Below, piece after piece: positions 42,100 to 43,021 of a stretch of DNA of 43,021 nt. Source of the stretch: Candidatus Rokuibacteriota bacterium. GTDB lineage: Bacteria; Methylomirabilota; Methylomirabilia; Rokubacteriales; CSP1-6. The stretch covers positions 1 through 43,021 of the forward strand of contig JACPCG010000082.1 of the NCBI GenBank assembly GCA_016179925.1. Reading direction: 5' to 3'. A program made the position numbers and the translations under genes. The first letter of the stretch is position 1. The number at the start of each line of letters is the position of its first letter. The notes beneath the pieces were generated by a model that had not been told where the DNA came from, made no database searches, and saw nothing but the letters and a program-made list of their open reading frames with translations.

Positions 42100-43021
42100 C
42101 TACCCCGCCGCCAGGGGATGCAAGACGTCGATCGCCCAGCCCACATCCAGGGGCTCGCCCAGCCAACCAGGCGTCGCCGTTCGCGCGTGGAGGCGGAGCC
42201 CCTGGGCCTCGTGCCGCGCCCGGAGGGCCTGGACGGGATCGGCGGGGATCGCCGCGGGAGGCGGCACCTCGGGCAGGAGCCGCCCGTCCGGGCGCCGGAA
42301 CCGGAGCTCGCCGTCGGATAGTCGATCCACCTGGTAGCCTTCCTCGTGGACCGCGCGGTGGTGGGCGCGACAGAGGAGCGAGAGATTCGAGAGCGTGGTG
42401 GGGCCGCCCTGCGCCCAGTGGCGGAGGTGATGCCCCTGGCCGAACGGGAGCCCGCAGCCGGGAAAGCGGCAGCCCCGGTCCCGGTGCTGGAGCGCCCGCC
42501 GAAGCGCCGGAGGAATGGTCCGGGTGCGGGCGCTGACCTCGACGACCTGGCCATCCGGGGCGTGCCGCATCACGACCCGGCTCGCGTCGCACGCCAAGCG
42601 TCGGGACGTTTCCGCGGAGACGTGCGTGCCGTCCTCGAGGACCGACTGCCCGGGCGCATCCGGGTCCGCGAGCACCGGCCCGTCGATATGGACGACCACT
42701 TGGTAGCGCTCTCCCGGGGCGCCGGGATCGATCCCGTGATGGAGGGCCGTCTCCGCGAGCAGGGCCAGGGCGTCCGCCTGCTGCTGGGCCATGGGGGGCG
42801 TTTCCGCGGAAACGTCCTCCGTCCCACCGGCCACGCCGGCCGCGCGCCTCTGCTGATAGAGCGTCTCGCGCGCTGCGGCGAGCGCCTGCACGAGGAGCGC
42901 GCCGACCTCAGGCGAGAGCCGGCCCCGGAGGACCACCATGCCGTCCTCGTCCTGATACACGTGCAGCGCCCGGCGCGCGTGCCGCCGGGCGGTCTCGCGG
43001 GCCTCGGCAATCCGGTCCACT
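42100..43021 (-). CDS. DUF222/HNH endonuclease family protein (5' end outside window)
   Basis: At least 306 residues, open at the right edge. The DUF222 part includes VHIDGPVLADPD, THVSAETSRRLACDASRVV and RTRTIPPALRRALQHRDRGC. The HNH nuclease motif follows: CRFPGCGLPFGQGHHLRHWA, GPTTLSNLSLLCRAHHRAVH, with the paired Cys and His metal ligands. After it comes a 60-residue tail (GWLGEPLDVGWAIDVLHPLA). This family includes the mycobacterial 13E12 repeat proteins, is often multicopy, and behaves like a mobile element. The coding DNA contains two copies of a palindrome. Biological role unknown. Confidence 0.85.
   Translation of the reverse strand, partial: VDRIAEARETARRHARRALHVYQDEDGMVVLRGRLSPEVGALLVQALAAARETLYQQRRAAGVAGGTEDVSAETPPMAQQQADALALLAETALHHGIDPGAPGERYQVVVHIDGPVLADPDAPGQSVLEDGTHVSAETSRRLACDASRVVMRHAPDGQVVEVSARTRTIPPALRRALQHRDRGCRFPGCGLPFGQGHHLRHWAQGGPTTLSNLSLLCRAHHRAVHEEGYQVDRLSDGELRFRRPDGRLLPEVPPPAAIPADPVQALRARHEAQGLRLHARTATPGWLGEPLDVGWAIDVLHPLAAG
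42606..42814. repeat. Two copies of a palindrome inside the HNH gene
   Basis: CGTTTCCGCGGAAACG at 42799-42814 is a perfect 16-bp palindrome. ACGTTTCCGCGGAGACGT at 42606-42623 is an 18-bp version with a single mismatched pair. Both encode the VSAET motif in the same frame, so amino acid conservation may explain the match in part. Confidence 0.6.

Noticed and set aside
42100-43021. Homing endonuclease or restriction enzyme
   Set aside because: The HNH motif is in a DUF222 protein with no intron, intein or methylase partner in view; only the family name is supported.

Overview
The window is GC-rich bacterial DNA (roughly two-thirds or more G+C) with dense, overlapping genes. A Wza-type outer-membrane exporter and a Kdo-8-phosphate-phosphatase-type enzyme point to a two-membrane (Gram-negative type) cell. 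Two flavin-type LLM oxidoreductases, a multi-GAF kinase and the codon bias resemble uncultivated soil or groundwater lineages such as Rokubacteria/Methylomirabilota. That assignment is an impression, not a result. No rRNA, CRISPR array, complete insertion sequence or prophage was seen.

Positions 1-22659 (all minus strand) read as one very long exopolysaccharide operon transcribed right to left. It opens with the envelope machinery: a Wza/SLBB exporter, a PEP-CTERM-locus-type AAA ATPase, a degenerate HD-GYP protein, and a BY-kinase/Wzz copolymerase carrying an unusual third membrane segment and a double SPOR tail. Then come a Wzy/ligase-type polymerase, a KdsC-like phosphatase, a GT-C glycosyltransferase and a Wzx flippase. 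A run of glycosyltransferases (GT4, GT2, CgeB type), zinc-ribbon methyltransferases and an asparagine-synthase-type amidotransferase follows, which would build and decorate the repeat unit. Most junctions are 1-14 bp overlaps, so coupled translation is likely. A truncated glycosyltransferase copy at 4569-4736 shows past gene turnover. No exosortase is visible, but the operon continues off the left edge.

Positions 22660-31463 hold small housekeeping or stress units. These are a divergent HtrA/DegP-type protease, a cytidylate-kinase-like/BON fusion with a 65-residue partner, an unknown exported protein, and a protein made entirely of TPR repeats behind a RidA-like gene. They are followed by tRNA-Thr(CGT), an MNT/HEPN pair, a zinc-ribbon/PCP_red protein next to an HU protein, a DacA-type D,D-carboxypeptidase, and a 52-residue SWIB-like protein with its own terminator.

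Positions 31631-35548 (minus) are a tightly overlapped four-gene operon: LLM oxidoreductase, alpha/beta-hydrolase fold protein lacking its nucleophile serine, short-chain dehydrogenase, and a second LLM oxidoreductase. It looks like an oxidative catabolic module of unknown substrate. Divergent from it are a soluble hybrid-free histidine kinase with five GAF domains and a single-domain response regulator (35653-39443).

Positions 39444-40387 are a gene graveyard with a broken NYN nuclease and a VapBC-like remnant. The window ends with a thiamine-diphosphate enzyme of the acetolactate synthase superfamily and the 3' part of a DUF222-HNH endonuclease gene that runs off the right edge.
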